Positions 11,158 through 21,622 of a DNA stretch of 64,000 nucleotides are shown one piece after another. A program made the position numbers and the translations under genes. Source of the DNA: Blakeslea trispora (taxonomy: Eukaryota > Mucoromycota > Mucoromycetes > Mucorales > Choanephoraceae); the NCBI GenBank assembly GCA_025331445.1, contig JAIWNE010000065.1, forward strand, positions 62,001-126,000. The letters are read 5' to 3'. Below the pieces are notes generated by a model that made no database searches, was not told the DNA's origin, and saw nothing but the letters and a program-made list of their open reading frames with translations. The stretch's first letter is position 1, and each line of letters opens with the position of its first letter.

Positions 11158-12902
11158 ATGTCTCTCATTAGTCCCGCTGGAGGTGCTTTGTTGATAAGTA
11201 GCGCCATCTATCTGTTATTCTTGAACAGAAAGAAGAAAGAGAATCTTCCACCTACTGCTCCAGGTTATTTGCCTATTGTTGGGCATTTGCTAGAAATTGC
11301 AAAACCTGAGCCTCTTTATGCTATGTTTGATCGCTGGAGTAAGGAGCTAGGGCCTGTCTATACTTGTTACTTCGGTACTCAGCGTTGGATTATTCTTAAT
11401 GACATTGAAGCCATAAAAGACCTTGTGGTTGAAAGAGGCTCAATCTATTCTTCCCGAAAATTACCTGATGTACTTGTTCAAGATTTATTTGAAGGAGGTA
11501 TTACTGCTTAAAATGACAAATGACAAATGACAAAAGATTTTCTTACCAACTAAATTTGCCCCCACCCCCTTTTTTTTTTAGACAAAGGTGGTGGATTTGC
11601 TTTCTTACCTTATGGAAGTCATTGGCGTCAATTGCGTCGTGTTGGTAATGTATTGAAATGCTTTCAACTGTTCAATACTCATCTGTTTTTCTTTTGGTAT
11701 CACTAGCTCATGGAGGTTTAGTCAAATCGAAGATCGATAGTTACCAGCCCATTTTAGATGACCGCCGTATCACCTTCTTGTCTCATCTTTACAACCTCTC
11801 TCAAACAGAAGCGAATGCTGCTGTAGGTGTTGATTTAGCACATACTATTGAGCATTATACAATGACAACTATCTTGACAATTGCTTATGGCGATATGTGC
11901 TCTTTTGAGCCTGGAGACCCTGTACTTCATGATGCTTTCATGATCACAGAGAAAGCTGCCAAAGCCATGAGTCCATCAGATCAGATAAAAGAGTTTTTCC
12001 CTATCCTGAAAACCATCTGGCCTGTTGAACGCAGTCGATATACTAAAATTCGTCATAGCATGAAATCATTCTATGGCAGATTACAGAAAGAGTTTAAAGA
12101 AAAGATGGAGAAAGGTCAAGTACAAGACTGCTTTGTCAAGGACATTATGGAATCTGGCGAATTGACGGATCTTCAATTACAACATTTTATTGGTCTCTTT
12201 GTGGGTGCTGGTTCAGATACAACCACTGCTACCTTGGAATGGACAATTGCCCTGTTGGCCAATCATCCCGAAATTCAGGAAAAGGCCTTTGAGGAAATCA
12301 AGGAACAAATCGGCTTAGACCGCCTCCCTACTGCTCAGGATGGTAAGTTACTTGAATGAGCCAGTCATATAACATACTCACCTGTTTCTATCAAAATAGA
12401 ATCCAAGCTGTTATACCTCCAATGCATTCTTCTAGAAGTCCTCAGAATTCGTGCACCCACACCTATGTCTCTTCCTCATGCTACTAGCAAAGATGATGTT
12501 TACAAAAACTGGCTGATCCCCAAAGATACCACCATCATCATGAATTTATATTCAGTTCATATGGACCCTGTTCGATTCCCTAACCCTCACTCATTTATTC
12601 CAGAAAGACATCTCGAATACGTCAAAGAAACACAAGATAGACACAAAGTCAGCCAGAATGTGGAAGATCGTCCTCACATGAGTTTCTCCACCGGTCGTCG
12701 TGTCTGTGTTGGTATTCACTTGGCTGAAAGAAGTCTTTTTATGGCTGCCTCTATGCTGTTCTCCTGTTTCAAGTTTGAAAGAGTTTCAGAAGAAATGATT
12801 GACATTGATCTTCCTAGAGACATGAAGGCCCCCACTATGCTTCCTAAACATTACAATGTTCGTCTTGTACCTCGTCATGACGGTATCAAGAACTTCTTTT
12901 AA
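11158..12902 (+). CDS. Cytochrome P450 monooxygenase
   Basis: Four exons (11158-11497, 11582-11644, 11707-12342, 12400-12902) give 513 residues. The N-terminus has a hydrophobic anchor (ALLISSAIYLLFL) followed by basic residues and a Pro-rich hinge (PPTAPGYLPIVGH), typical of microsomal enzymes. The C-helix WRQLRR is encoded by the 63-base exon 2. The I-helix is GAGSDTTTATLEW, the ExxR motif is EVLR, and the PERF-like motif is PERH. The heme loop is FSTGRRVCVG, with Cys as the fifth iron ligand. All landmarks needed for an active enzyme are present. The substrate cannot be told from sequence. The expanded Mucorales CYP509-like group is a plausible family, but that is from memory and unchecked. 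No reductase or biosynthetic gene is adjacent. Confidence 0.95.
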
Positions 12903-13157
12903 AATAAACTACGACTTGTAAATTCTGTTTTATATTTGCCTGCATGAGTTGTAGAAAATCAACCATCCAAGTATTTCAGTTGTGCTGTAATTTCGTAGAT
13001 CAAAACAAGCTCATGAATTCTCAGTAGGAGCGTTGTCAACCAGAGTTACACGATACCCGATTGTACAACGTTTATAGGTATGACGTGGATTTAAACCTAC
13101 ACACTCTCTGAGATACTTTTTTTTTTACCTTTCTTTCCCTCTGAATAAAACAGCACT

Positions 13158-14369
13158 ATGACTTCCGCACTTGACGGCCTCTCTCTTGGCCAACTTTTCT
13201 TATCCGGTCAGGCCATCCTGACAGAACTAGAAGACTCTAGTGTCTCTAGTATCAGTCCTGAATATCAAGCTCAAGTCAACGATGGCATTCAGCGTCTGAC
13301 ACGTGCAGATGATCTAGTTTCGAAACTTCACATTTTCAGTGACAATGAGATTTTTGATGACATCAACACAAACGATCTAAAGTTTCTCTTGGTGACAGCT
13401 TATCTTGGAAGCTTGACACTCAAACTTTGTGGTAAAGATGTCGAGCGAAGTACTGTCTTGAACAGATCAAAGGTAATCTATTCAAAGCATAAATAAAGCT
13501 TGTTCTGCATGAGCATTTGTGCCAGATAGATATGAAATGATGATGCTTAAATATATGAATTGCAGGAATTCTTTCAGCGCTTTCTTAGCACCTGTCAAGA
13601 TCATGAATTATTAAAGAAAGAAGACATCACACTCATGCAACGACTGAATCATAACGGAAAGGCACCCTCTTTAGGTGCAGCTCAACAGCGTGAACAAAAG
13701 ATTGCTCGATTTAAGCGCGAGAAAGCAGTCAAAGAACAGATACAGCAATTACGAGAAAAGCTCGATCAAATCCATGCTCAGCATGGCGAAGATGAAGATC
13801 GTGATGTGGATGATACAGAACGTGAATGGGTGCAGGCATTGATTGAGTTGGAAATTGTGCGATCTCTTGAGAGTTGGCATTCGATAGAACAAGAGCTGGT
13901 GATGGTAAAAGAAATGGAAGCTATGCGAGAAATGATGCAAAAAGCAGGCAAGGAAATGACAGTCGATCGACGTGAACCTCCTACAAACACAAGAGCCGCA
14001 TGGGGTAAAGATAAGCCCATTTTGTCAAAGGAAGGTAGACCCCTTCAGCCTTTTGTGATCACTAATCAACGCGAGCAAATTCGATCCAAAGTATTTGGTT
14101 ACGGTCATAATTTACCTACCATGACCATTGACGAATACCTCGAGGAAGAAATGGCTCGAGGTAATATCATTCAAGGAGGGTAAGTATTTTGTTTCTGAGT
14201 CAAGAGTTTTGTCACTTACAAGTGTTTTAGTGGAGAGCCTCCTGAGAAGCCGGAGATTGATGATAATGACTATGAAGCACACGATGCAGAAACAATGAAA
14301 AAGAGAGAATGGGATGAATTTGTCGAAGCAAATCCAAGAGGTGCTGGTAACAGAGGAAATAAAGGCTAA
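13158..14369 (+). CDS. TAP42: TAP42/IGBP1-like PP2A phosphatase-associated protein
   Basis: Three exons (13158-13472, 13566-14179, 14231-14369) give 355 residues. The mostly helical N-terminal half, the segment ARFKREKAVKEQIQQL, and the C-terminal region RAAWGKDKPILSKEGRPLQP with FVITNQREQIRSKVFGYGHN are characteristic of the TAP42 family. The C-terminus (EWDEFVEANPRGAGNRGNKG) matches the family's conserved end. TAP42 binds catalytic subunits of PP2A-like phosphatases in the cytosol and acts downstream of TOR in nutrient signalling; this role is known for the family and inferred here. No part is missing. Confidence 0.93.
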
Positions 14370-14908
14370 AGAAATATTCCCCCCATTCTTTATGACAACA
14401 TTTATTTCAAAAAGCTATGATTGATCCAACCACCTTTTGAAGTGCTTGCACAAGTTAATGACACTTGTTTGTTTATTTTTTCATTTTTGTATTCTTACTT
14501 TTAAGGGTTTATCGCTGAAGCTTTACAAACAATGGTATTATATGCTGTTAGCAATCTCTCTCTTTTTTTTGTATTCTTTTCCAATGATAGTTCTTTGACT
14601 GATATACATGCACTCAAACCTAAAGAATATTGATTACTTCAGAGTAGTCCTCTCCTTTAAAAAGTGATCTTTGACATGTGAAATTTTTTTCTTATACATC
14701 TCCAATGCCTATTGGCTTTTTCTTCTTTTGATAGTAAAACCATAAAGCTCTCCATACTGAATACCATTTGTTTTTAAAAACAAACTATAAATTTATGCAG
14801 TTGTTGAAAAAGATGAACAAACCTTAATACAACACACAGTCACAGCTAAAGCTTAACTTTGATGCACAAAATTTTTCTGCTTCTCTCTTTTTTTATATCA
14901 AAAACAAA
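14370..14908. other. Intergenic DNA, 3' side of TAP42 and promoter of APT
   Basis: This AT-rich spacer has no open frame of note. It separates two genes on the same strand. Confidence 0.6.
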
Positions 14909-15625
14909 ATGACCAACTACGACATTGAACGTATCAAGAACTTGCTCGGTACTCACAACGATTTCCCCAAGGAGGTATGTGTGCAACACTCCAAAGCTAC
15001 TAAATGAGTCCATCTAACAATAACTTTTTAATTAGGGTATTGTTTTCAAGGATATGTTCCCTGTCTTCCAAGACCCCACTGCTGTTGAAGCCCTTATCTC
15101 CAACATTGTTCAACACATCAACTCTACTTACCAAGAAAAGATTGATGCTGTTGTTGGTATGTACTTGCTCTATTGCGCTTTTTTGATGGGTTGCTAACCT
15201 AATTTGTTTGTTACGCATAGGTCTTGATGCTCGTGGTTTCTTGTTTGGTCCTTTGATCGCCCTCCGCTTGGGTGCTGCATTCGTTCCCGTTCGTAAGCAA
15301 GGCAAGTTGCCCGGCGAATGTGTTCAAGCCACCTACGTTAAGGAATACGGAGAAGTAAGTGTAAATCGAGTTGATTATGGTGTAGAGTGAACTTATCTTT
15401 GTTTTGTAGGATGTCTTTGAATTGCAAAAGGCTTCTCTCAAGGAAGGTGCTCGTGTCATTGTTGTTGACGACTTGATTGCTACTGGTGGTTCTGCTGCTG
15501 CTGCTGGTGAATTGATCAAGAAGTGCAATGCCAAGACTGTTGAATATGTCTTTGTTATGGAACTCGACTTCTTGAACGGTTCCAAGAACTTGGACGCCCC
15601 TGTTTACTCTTTGATTCACTTGTAA
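14909..15625 (+). CDS. APT1: Adenine phosphoribosyltransferase
   Basis: Four exons (14909-14974, 15036-15156, 15221-15354, 15410-15625) give 178 residues, the usual length of the family. The enzyme makes AMP from adenine and PRPP in the cytosolic purine salvage pathway. The PRPP-binding signature [13 protein letters not shown] is present at about residues 121-133. The family segments [24 protein letters not shown] and [11 protein letters not shown] also match. The start is the only ATG that gives the usual N-terminal length. All four exons join with canonical GT..AG borders. Confidence 0.97.
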
Positions 15626-16415
15626 TTTATAATAAAAAACTTTATGTTCTACATGTACTGAACGTAAAAGTAAACACTATTCGTTTGTTTTGCTTTCAGT
15701 TGGGTTAATTAAGGCAAGAGAGCATATAACAGCACACCTCTGTCAGACAAAGAGTTGTATGTAAACAAGCAACATCATGGTTCATCTTGTTACTATCAAG
15801 AGTTATGTTGTACAAAAATTAATGTACATCAGTCCTTATCTTATCTTTTTACATGATAATTGCCTTGAATTGTCATTTCAGTATTAGATAGCATTGACCT
15901 TTCTTTCATACAGATAATGAGCATTAACCAGTGATTAGTTTGCATTAGAATCTATTTGTTGTCTTTTCATACTTAAACAAAGCTACACAACACTAAGTCT
16001 CCTTAATTCCTGTTGCACCAGTTACGCAAGCTTACAGATCAATATATTTGGCAATGTGATAGACTCAAAGATGCAAGGAGAAGAAAGATGTTTAAGTTTG
16101 TGTCTCTTCAATGCTAGTACCTGAAATGCGAAAGAAACTTAAATAGGATTGTTGCGTGCCAAAACATTTGTCACCTTCCTTTTTAGTAGAATAGCAGAGA
16201 TCAACGTTGATTTGGTTTCAACAAAATTACTCACGATGTATACTTTGTCAACTGATCTGGGAAACGGCTGAAATTGTAGTTTACACCCGAACAAGCGGAG
16301 AACTAGATTTTAGTCCAAGCAGCATTTCCTTAAATACATGCCTTGCGTTTCCTTTTCGTTTTAATTTTGACATATTTCTAAAGTATTGGCTTCAGCTTGA
16401 AACTACAGAAAGCCC
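15626..16415. other. Intergenic DNA upstream of DapA-like gene
   Basis: No gene recognised. The sequence is AT-rich, without notable repeats. Confidence 0.55.
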
Positions 16416-17309
16416 ATGATGTCTACACGATTTGTTCCTTTTTCTATCGCCATGGTGACGCCATTTACTGAAAAAGGTGCACTTGATATAGCTGCTGTAC
16501 CCAAGGTGGTTCAATACTATCTGAATCAAGGAGCACCTGGCTTGTTGATTAGTGGGTCCACAGGTGAACAGCACTGCATGACGATTGAAGAGCGCAAACA
16601 GTTATACAAGCAGGTCTCAGCTACAGTAGCAGGCAAATGTCCAATCTATGCTGGCGTAGCTACGTTCAAGACACAAGATGCAATAGAGCTAGTTAAAACA
16701 GCGAAAGATGCTGGCATTTCCGGCATCATGCTAGGATTTCCACCCTATAGAAGACCAAGTCAACAAGAAGCCTTAAACTATGTGACGCAAATAACTGAGG
16801 CTGCTCCAGACTTGCCATTCTTTCTCTACAACAACCCACCTCGTAATGGGTTTGATTTAGAACCAGAAACGTTTGTCCAAATGATCAACAAGACAAACAA
16901 TGTGTTTGGATTAAAGGAAGCGGGCAAGCCAGAGAATGTGAACAAGGCTAAGTCACTCTTGCAGACAGAAAAGCTGAGCCAAATAAGCTTCTTTGCAGGA
17001 GATGATCATACTTTTGTAGAAGCCTTCTCTTGCTTTGGTTATACAGGATTGACATCTGTGGTTGGTAGTGTCTATCCTTCCGAGACTAAGCGTGTAGTAG
17101 AACACTTGATAAACAACCAGGCCGAGGAAGCTAAAGAAATCATGCAATCCATCATACCTGGTATTGAGCTATTAAAGAAAGCAGGCACATTACAGTGTAT
17201 CAAATACATTTTGCGCAAAAGAAATGTACCAGTAGGTTATTGTCCATCTCCATTTCTAGATATTTCAGATGAGCACAAAGTAGCAATCGACAAGCATTTT
17301 TTCCTTTGA
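16416..17309 (+). CDS. DapA/DHDPS-family aldolase, intronless
   Basis: This is a single uninterrupted frame of 297 residues, the size of bacterial DapA-family TIM-barrel enzymes. It shows the family signatures: GSTGEQHCMT at about residues 47-56 (GTTGE-type carboxylate loop), FFLYNNPPRNG with the catalytic Tyr at about 135-145, and FGLKEAGKPENV, whose Lys would form the Schiff base with pyruvate or a related oxo-acid. Fungi make lysine by the alpha-aminoadipate route, so true dihydrodipicolinate synthase activity is unlikely. 4-hydroxy-2-oxoglutarate aldolase, a sugar-acid aldolase or an N-acetylneuraminate-lyase-like activity are alternatives I cannot separate. ATG ATG at the start leaves one residue of doubt. 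The lack of introns is unusual in this locus. Confidence 0.9.
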   Translation: MMSTRFVPFSIAMVTPFTEKGALDIAAVPKVVQYYLNQGAPGLLISGSTGEQHCMTIEERKQLYKQVSATVAGKCPIYAGVATFKTQDAIELVKTAKDAGISGIMLGFPPYRRPSQQEALNYVTQITEAAPDLPFFLYNNPPRNGFDLEPETFVQMINKTNNVFGLKEAGKPENVNKAKSLLQTEKLSQISFFAGDDHTFVEAFSCFGYTGLTSVVGSVYPSETKRVVEHLINNQAEEAKEIMQSIIPGIELLKKAGTLQCIKYILRKRNVPVGYCPSPFLDISDEHKVAIDKHFFL

Positions 17310-18511
17310 TTAAAGGAACCTTATCATATTGACTGTCAAACACTATATCTAAATTTAAAAATAAAAAAAAAAGCTTTCTATTCTTAAAGAAAGGAACCAA
17401 AAACAGAACCAAAAAAGATACATTTATTATAGGTTGTTTACAACTATCTTCTAAAAGAACATTCAAACTACAGCTTATAATCGCTTTAGAAAAAAAACAA
17501 CAAACAAAATGGATTGGTCAAGTGTACTAATCATTTCGAGTTGGAATGCTTGAATGTTGATTACTTAATTGTGTATCCTCTGAAAATCAAACAATAGGAA
17601 TAGAGGAGGTAAATGTCAGCTGTAGAAAAACATGCATTGCACTTCTCTTGTCATTTTTCTCTTGCATTTCCTAAAAGAGGCTGTTATACAGGTTGATGCA
17701 AAATGCATAATCATTTACTAAAAGGAAAAAGCATGGTTTGAAATAGAACATAGGGTCTGTCATGATGAATAGATACTATTTTAATTAATAATATACGCAA
17801 AAAATAGAATAAAGTATCATGTCAATTGTCGTATTCCATAGCATTATAAAGGGGTATCAAAAAGTAAAACCCTTGCTATTTGGTGAAAGACCATCTGTCT
17901 AGTTTTGTGCTAAAAATACTTGCTCTTTCTTTTTTTTTTTTCAGGGCAAGGCATAAATGTTTTAGAATCCTAAGGATCAATTTGCATCCAGTACCGCAAG
18001 TTCAAATCTGTAAGGCAAATAGTAATAAAGTGCTATTGGTTATTTTTGCTTCTTTTTTTTATTGTTCTAACGATTGAAGAAAGGCATTTTCTAACATTAT
18101 CATGATCATTTTAGACGTCCTAGATTTAAGCATCGATTTAAGCTTTGCATTGAGTAAAAAAAAAAAAGCACAGATACTGCTTGCATATGCACAGTTAGGC
18201 CACCCAGAGTATCCGAGACCTGCAGGCTCTTTGATTCAATGCACAAGTCATAGCAATTGCTTTATTATTTGTTGTGGCTGAATATTTAATTTAACCTCCC
18301 AATTTACAATGATTAATCTTTTTTGGTTGACTTCACTTGGATCATCTGTTTTTTTTTTCAAAGGCAAAAAGCCCAACACTAGACCCAAATTGTAATGGAA
18401 GAAAAGAATTTATTAAACAATTTATGAATATATATTAAGGACAAAAAAGTAATGAGGTTACAATAGAATAATTGATCTGTTATTTGTTTTTGTTATACAG
18501 GCAATTCTTTT
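17310..18511. other. Intergenic DNA between DapA-like and chitinase genes
   Basis: The flanking genes converge here. The DNA is AT-rich with several A or T runs. No gene, RNA or repeat element recognised. Confidence 0.55.
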
Positions 18512-20108
18512 TTAGTATCTTACAGCTTGCAATGACTTTAGCAAGGTATGTTGTGAGTCATCCATTTCAAGAGACCAAATCATAGCACCACCTAGCTTTT
18601 GGCTCTTGACATAGTTGGCTTTTCCTCTAAGTGACTTTGCATCATCAAAGGTCAAGACTTTGTTGCCATTGTTGTTGAAAGCATAAGGTGTCATGGAGCG
18701 GCTATCCCAATAGGTCTTCCAGCCACGTTGTTGCTTGACAATACCGTCATTAACGAGGGATCTCCATTGATAGTTTCCAGAGTAGCTCTTCTTGGCATTG
18801 GGACATGCATCAGCGGAATATTCATCATACTTGTCACCCTTGATACTGCCCTTGTTGGCTAGCTTTACATAAAGACCAGTAGAAGATGTAACCTTTTGCT
18901 TTGTTTTCAAGACAGTACCATAGAAGGGCATACCAGCTACCAATTGGTTCTTTGGAATACCTGCCTCATGCCAAGCAGTAATAGATTGAATTACACTGCT
19001 TTCATAGTAGCTGTCACTAGCGGGTTTGTAAGGAGCATTGGGACCAGCATGGTTCATCCAGCTGCCACTCACATCATAAGACTTTTATATGGATAGAATT
19101 GAGATTAGTCATCGTTTGTAAAGACAATAATAGATGAGTTGAAAAAAGGTAAATTACCATAATGTAGAAAGAATCAACATTGCGAGCCCATTCTTTGTCC
19201 AAGTGTTTGGTAGGGTTGCCATGTTCATCTTTAAATGGTGTTGTGCTGACAGCCAAAGTGATGATCTTATGAGCTCTAGGAAACTTGGCATCCAATGTTT
19301 TTCTTAACAATTTGATAAAAGCAAGGTAATTGGCAGTATCTTTCTTGTTTCTATAGAATAATAAAAAAAAGTTAGTCTAATATATTATGATCAACATATA
19401 TAGAATACTTGCTTTTGGTTACAACTCATGCCATTAGGGTCGTTAGGATATTCTGTTTACACAAAGGAGAAATTAGCAGCTTGTTCTTAATATGGTAAGG
19501 TCTGTGCATCTATTATGATAAACCTTACCCCAATCGAGATTGACACCATCCAAGTTGTATTGTGAAACAAGTTTTACGATATTGTTGGCGAACTTCTTGC
19601 GGTTAGCTTCAGTTCTGACCAAAGAGCTAAAGAACTTGGAGCCACTCCAACTGAGAATCAAAGGAAATGTTGAGTTTGGTTATTTATTTTCTATAGTCAT
19701 TAGTCTCTACATTACCCTCCGACACTAATACTGACACCGACATTATGTTGATGAGCCTTCTTTGTAACTTGTGTACCAAAGAAATTAAGTTAGCTATTAA
19801 AGTAGGACAAGTTTCCGAGAAATAATTTATAGTCGGAAAAGGAACTTACAGGATTGCAATAAACTACCAGAGAATGACTTCATGTTGCCATGAGCATCGG
19901 GTTCAGAGAAAGAGTAGACAGCATGATCAAAAAGACCCCAATTGATTGACTTGGGCAACTCCCAATCGACTACATAACCTATCAATCGATGCTTGCCGTA
20001 TGCTTTCTTGGAAGCAGCTCGCTTTTCAATGTCTGAAGCATGAACTGCTACTAGACTGAATAATAGAAATAAAGTGGATAAAATAAAACTGATTGGATTA
20101 GATCGCAT
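18512..20108 (-). CDS. Secreted GH18 chitinase
   Basis: Six exons (20108-19850, 19767-19716, 19650-19529, 19452-19409, 19343-19158, 19081-18512) give 410 residues. The N-terminus has a signal peptide (ISFILSTLFLLFSLVAVHA) followed by a dibasic EKR site. Family 18 landmarks are SISVGGWSGSKFF and the catalytic motif DGVNLDWEYP, whose Glu is the proton donor. The Glu codon is assembled across the exon 3/4 junction. MPFYGTVL and the terminal GAMIWSLEMDD also fit the barrel. It should hydrolyse chitin outside the cell or in the wall during growth. No chitin-binding domain is visible. Two acceptor sites (before 19767 and 19343) end in ACAAG rather than the usual pyrimidine-rich TAG. They are set by reading frame, so those borders are less sure. 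Confidence 0.93.
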
Positions 20109-20262
20109 CAGGTACAAAATAATAATAAAAAAGGGGAAATAAAATAAAAAGCGAGAATAAAGAAAGAAAAAAAGAAAAGAAAGGAACGGGTCACTTTTAT
20201 ATTCATCAACAGGTGGTTTAGGCTTGATAGAACAATCGATGTCAAGATACATGCACGCCATA

Positions 20263-20270
20263 CATTTATA
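20263..20270 (-). promoter_or_regulatory. TATA-like element of chitinase gene
   Basis: TATAAATG on the minus strand lies about 155 bases upstream of the chitinase start codon. The position fits a fungal TATA box but is not proof of one. Confidence 0.35.
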
Positions 20271-20363
20271 TGATGCATATAAAAGAAATGTAATATGATA
20301 CCAGCTAAAATTAAATTAGCTAAACAATTAAAATTTAAACACAAAAAAAGCAATAATAATCCT

Positions 20364-21622
20364 TTATTCGGCAGAGCGCCTCTTGAAAGGCAAATGTTTT
20401 CTGTCTTTGGTAGTATTCTTCTTGCGACGTTTCTCCAAGATACGATCCACACTCTTTGCACCCAGTTTTTCATATCGATCCATCAAATCCAATTTACGTT
20501 TTTCAGCTAATAATACGAGTTAGGAAACGATACACACAAAACAATAGAAAGGTTGATATTTACATCGCTTCAAGAAATAAGGTGTTTTGCCTTGTTTAAC
20601 CAACTCTGCTTCTTGCTTCTTGCGTTCACGGAATAAAGCTTGCTTTCTCTTCTTTTCTTGATCCTGTTTCTCAGCAGATACCTAGAATAGAACAGAAAAT
20701 TAGCTGTTTTTGTAAATATAAAAAGAAATTAGCCTATTAATCTTGTACCATCTTAACCAAAAGGCTCTTTAACTTTTCGGCTTCTTCAGGGTCCTTTTCC
20801 TTTTTCAAGCGCTGTCTCAACATGTCCATTTCAGATTTTTTATAGTCGCTCAAGAATCCATATGATTTTTCAAATAGATCTTGATTCAATTGACCAGACA
20901 ATTTATCGAAACGTGGATCCCTTCTTTTCTATAAAATTATTGTCATACATATCAAAACCATAAACATGTTTTCTTTATCTCTCAATTGTACCTCCGCCTG
21001 AACAGACACAACTTCTCTAAAACGACCAACAGCGCGCTTGGATGATACTTCCATAGGTCTAAATGGTAATCAGCGAATGCTCATGTAATCTCAATGTGTC
21101 TTTTCTGTTACCTATGCTTGTTTTCACGCTTCATATCGTCTTTTGTCAACTTGGCTTTGTTGGTCTTTTTGATTTTGGTGGCTGCACCTTTCAAATCTGC
21201 CAAAATCTGTTCCTTGGATATCTTTGACTTCTTATCATGACTGTGATCTTTCATTCCCATTTTTCCTTTAATTTCAGCAAGCTGTTCAAATGAAACATGT
21301 GCTAAATCTATTAGAGCAGCCAGAGTTCAGAAAAAGGTGATACTGTAAGCATCAAACACAATTGTCTTGCCTCTTTTGATTTTAGCTAATTGAGCGGCTT
21401 TATCGTCTTCTTCTTCTTCGCTTTGTTCCTCTTCATCCTCTTCATCCTCGAGATCTGATTCGTCTTGATCGCTCTAGTAATATTTGAAAAGTGAGATCTC
21501 GGAAAAACAAAGAACAAAAAATCAACCTTTACTTCTTCGTACACTTCTTCTTGACTGTCGTAGTCATAACCATCTTGGTCAGACTCGGAATCTTCTTGAA
21601 TCTGTTTCTTTTTAATAGCCAT
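20364..21622 (-). CDS. RRP36: Ribosome-biogenesis protein RRP36
   Basis: Seven exons (21622-21533, 21473-21371, 21307-21112, 21058-20992, 20928-20749, 20681-20564, 20506-20364) give 298 residues. The N-terminal third is highly acidic. The conserved RRP36 core follows: RPMEVSSKRAVGRFREVV, RRDPRFDKLSGQLN, then YGFLSDYKKSEMDMLRQRLK. The basic C-terminus includes TPYFLKRSEKRKLDLM and ILEKRRKK. RRP36 is a component of the small-subunit processome needed for early pre-rRNA cleavage in the nucleolus. Intron 2 starts with GC rather than GT (AGAG|GCAAGA). This is the only junction that keeps the DLAHVSFEQL segment in frame. Exon 1 could also end 6 bases later without changing the frame. Confidence 0.93.
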
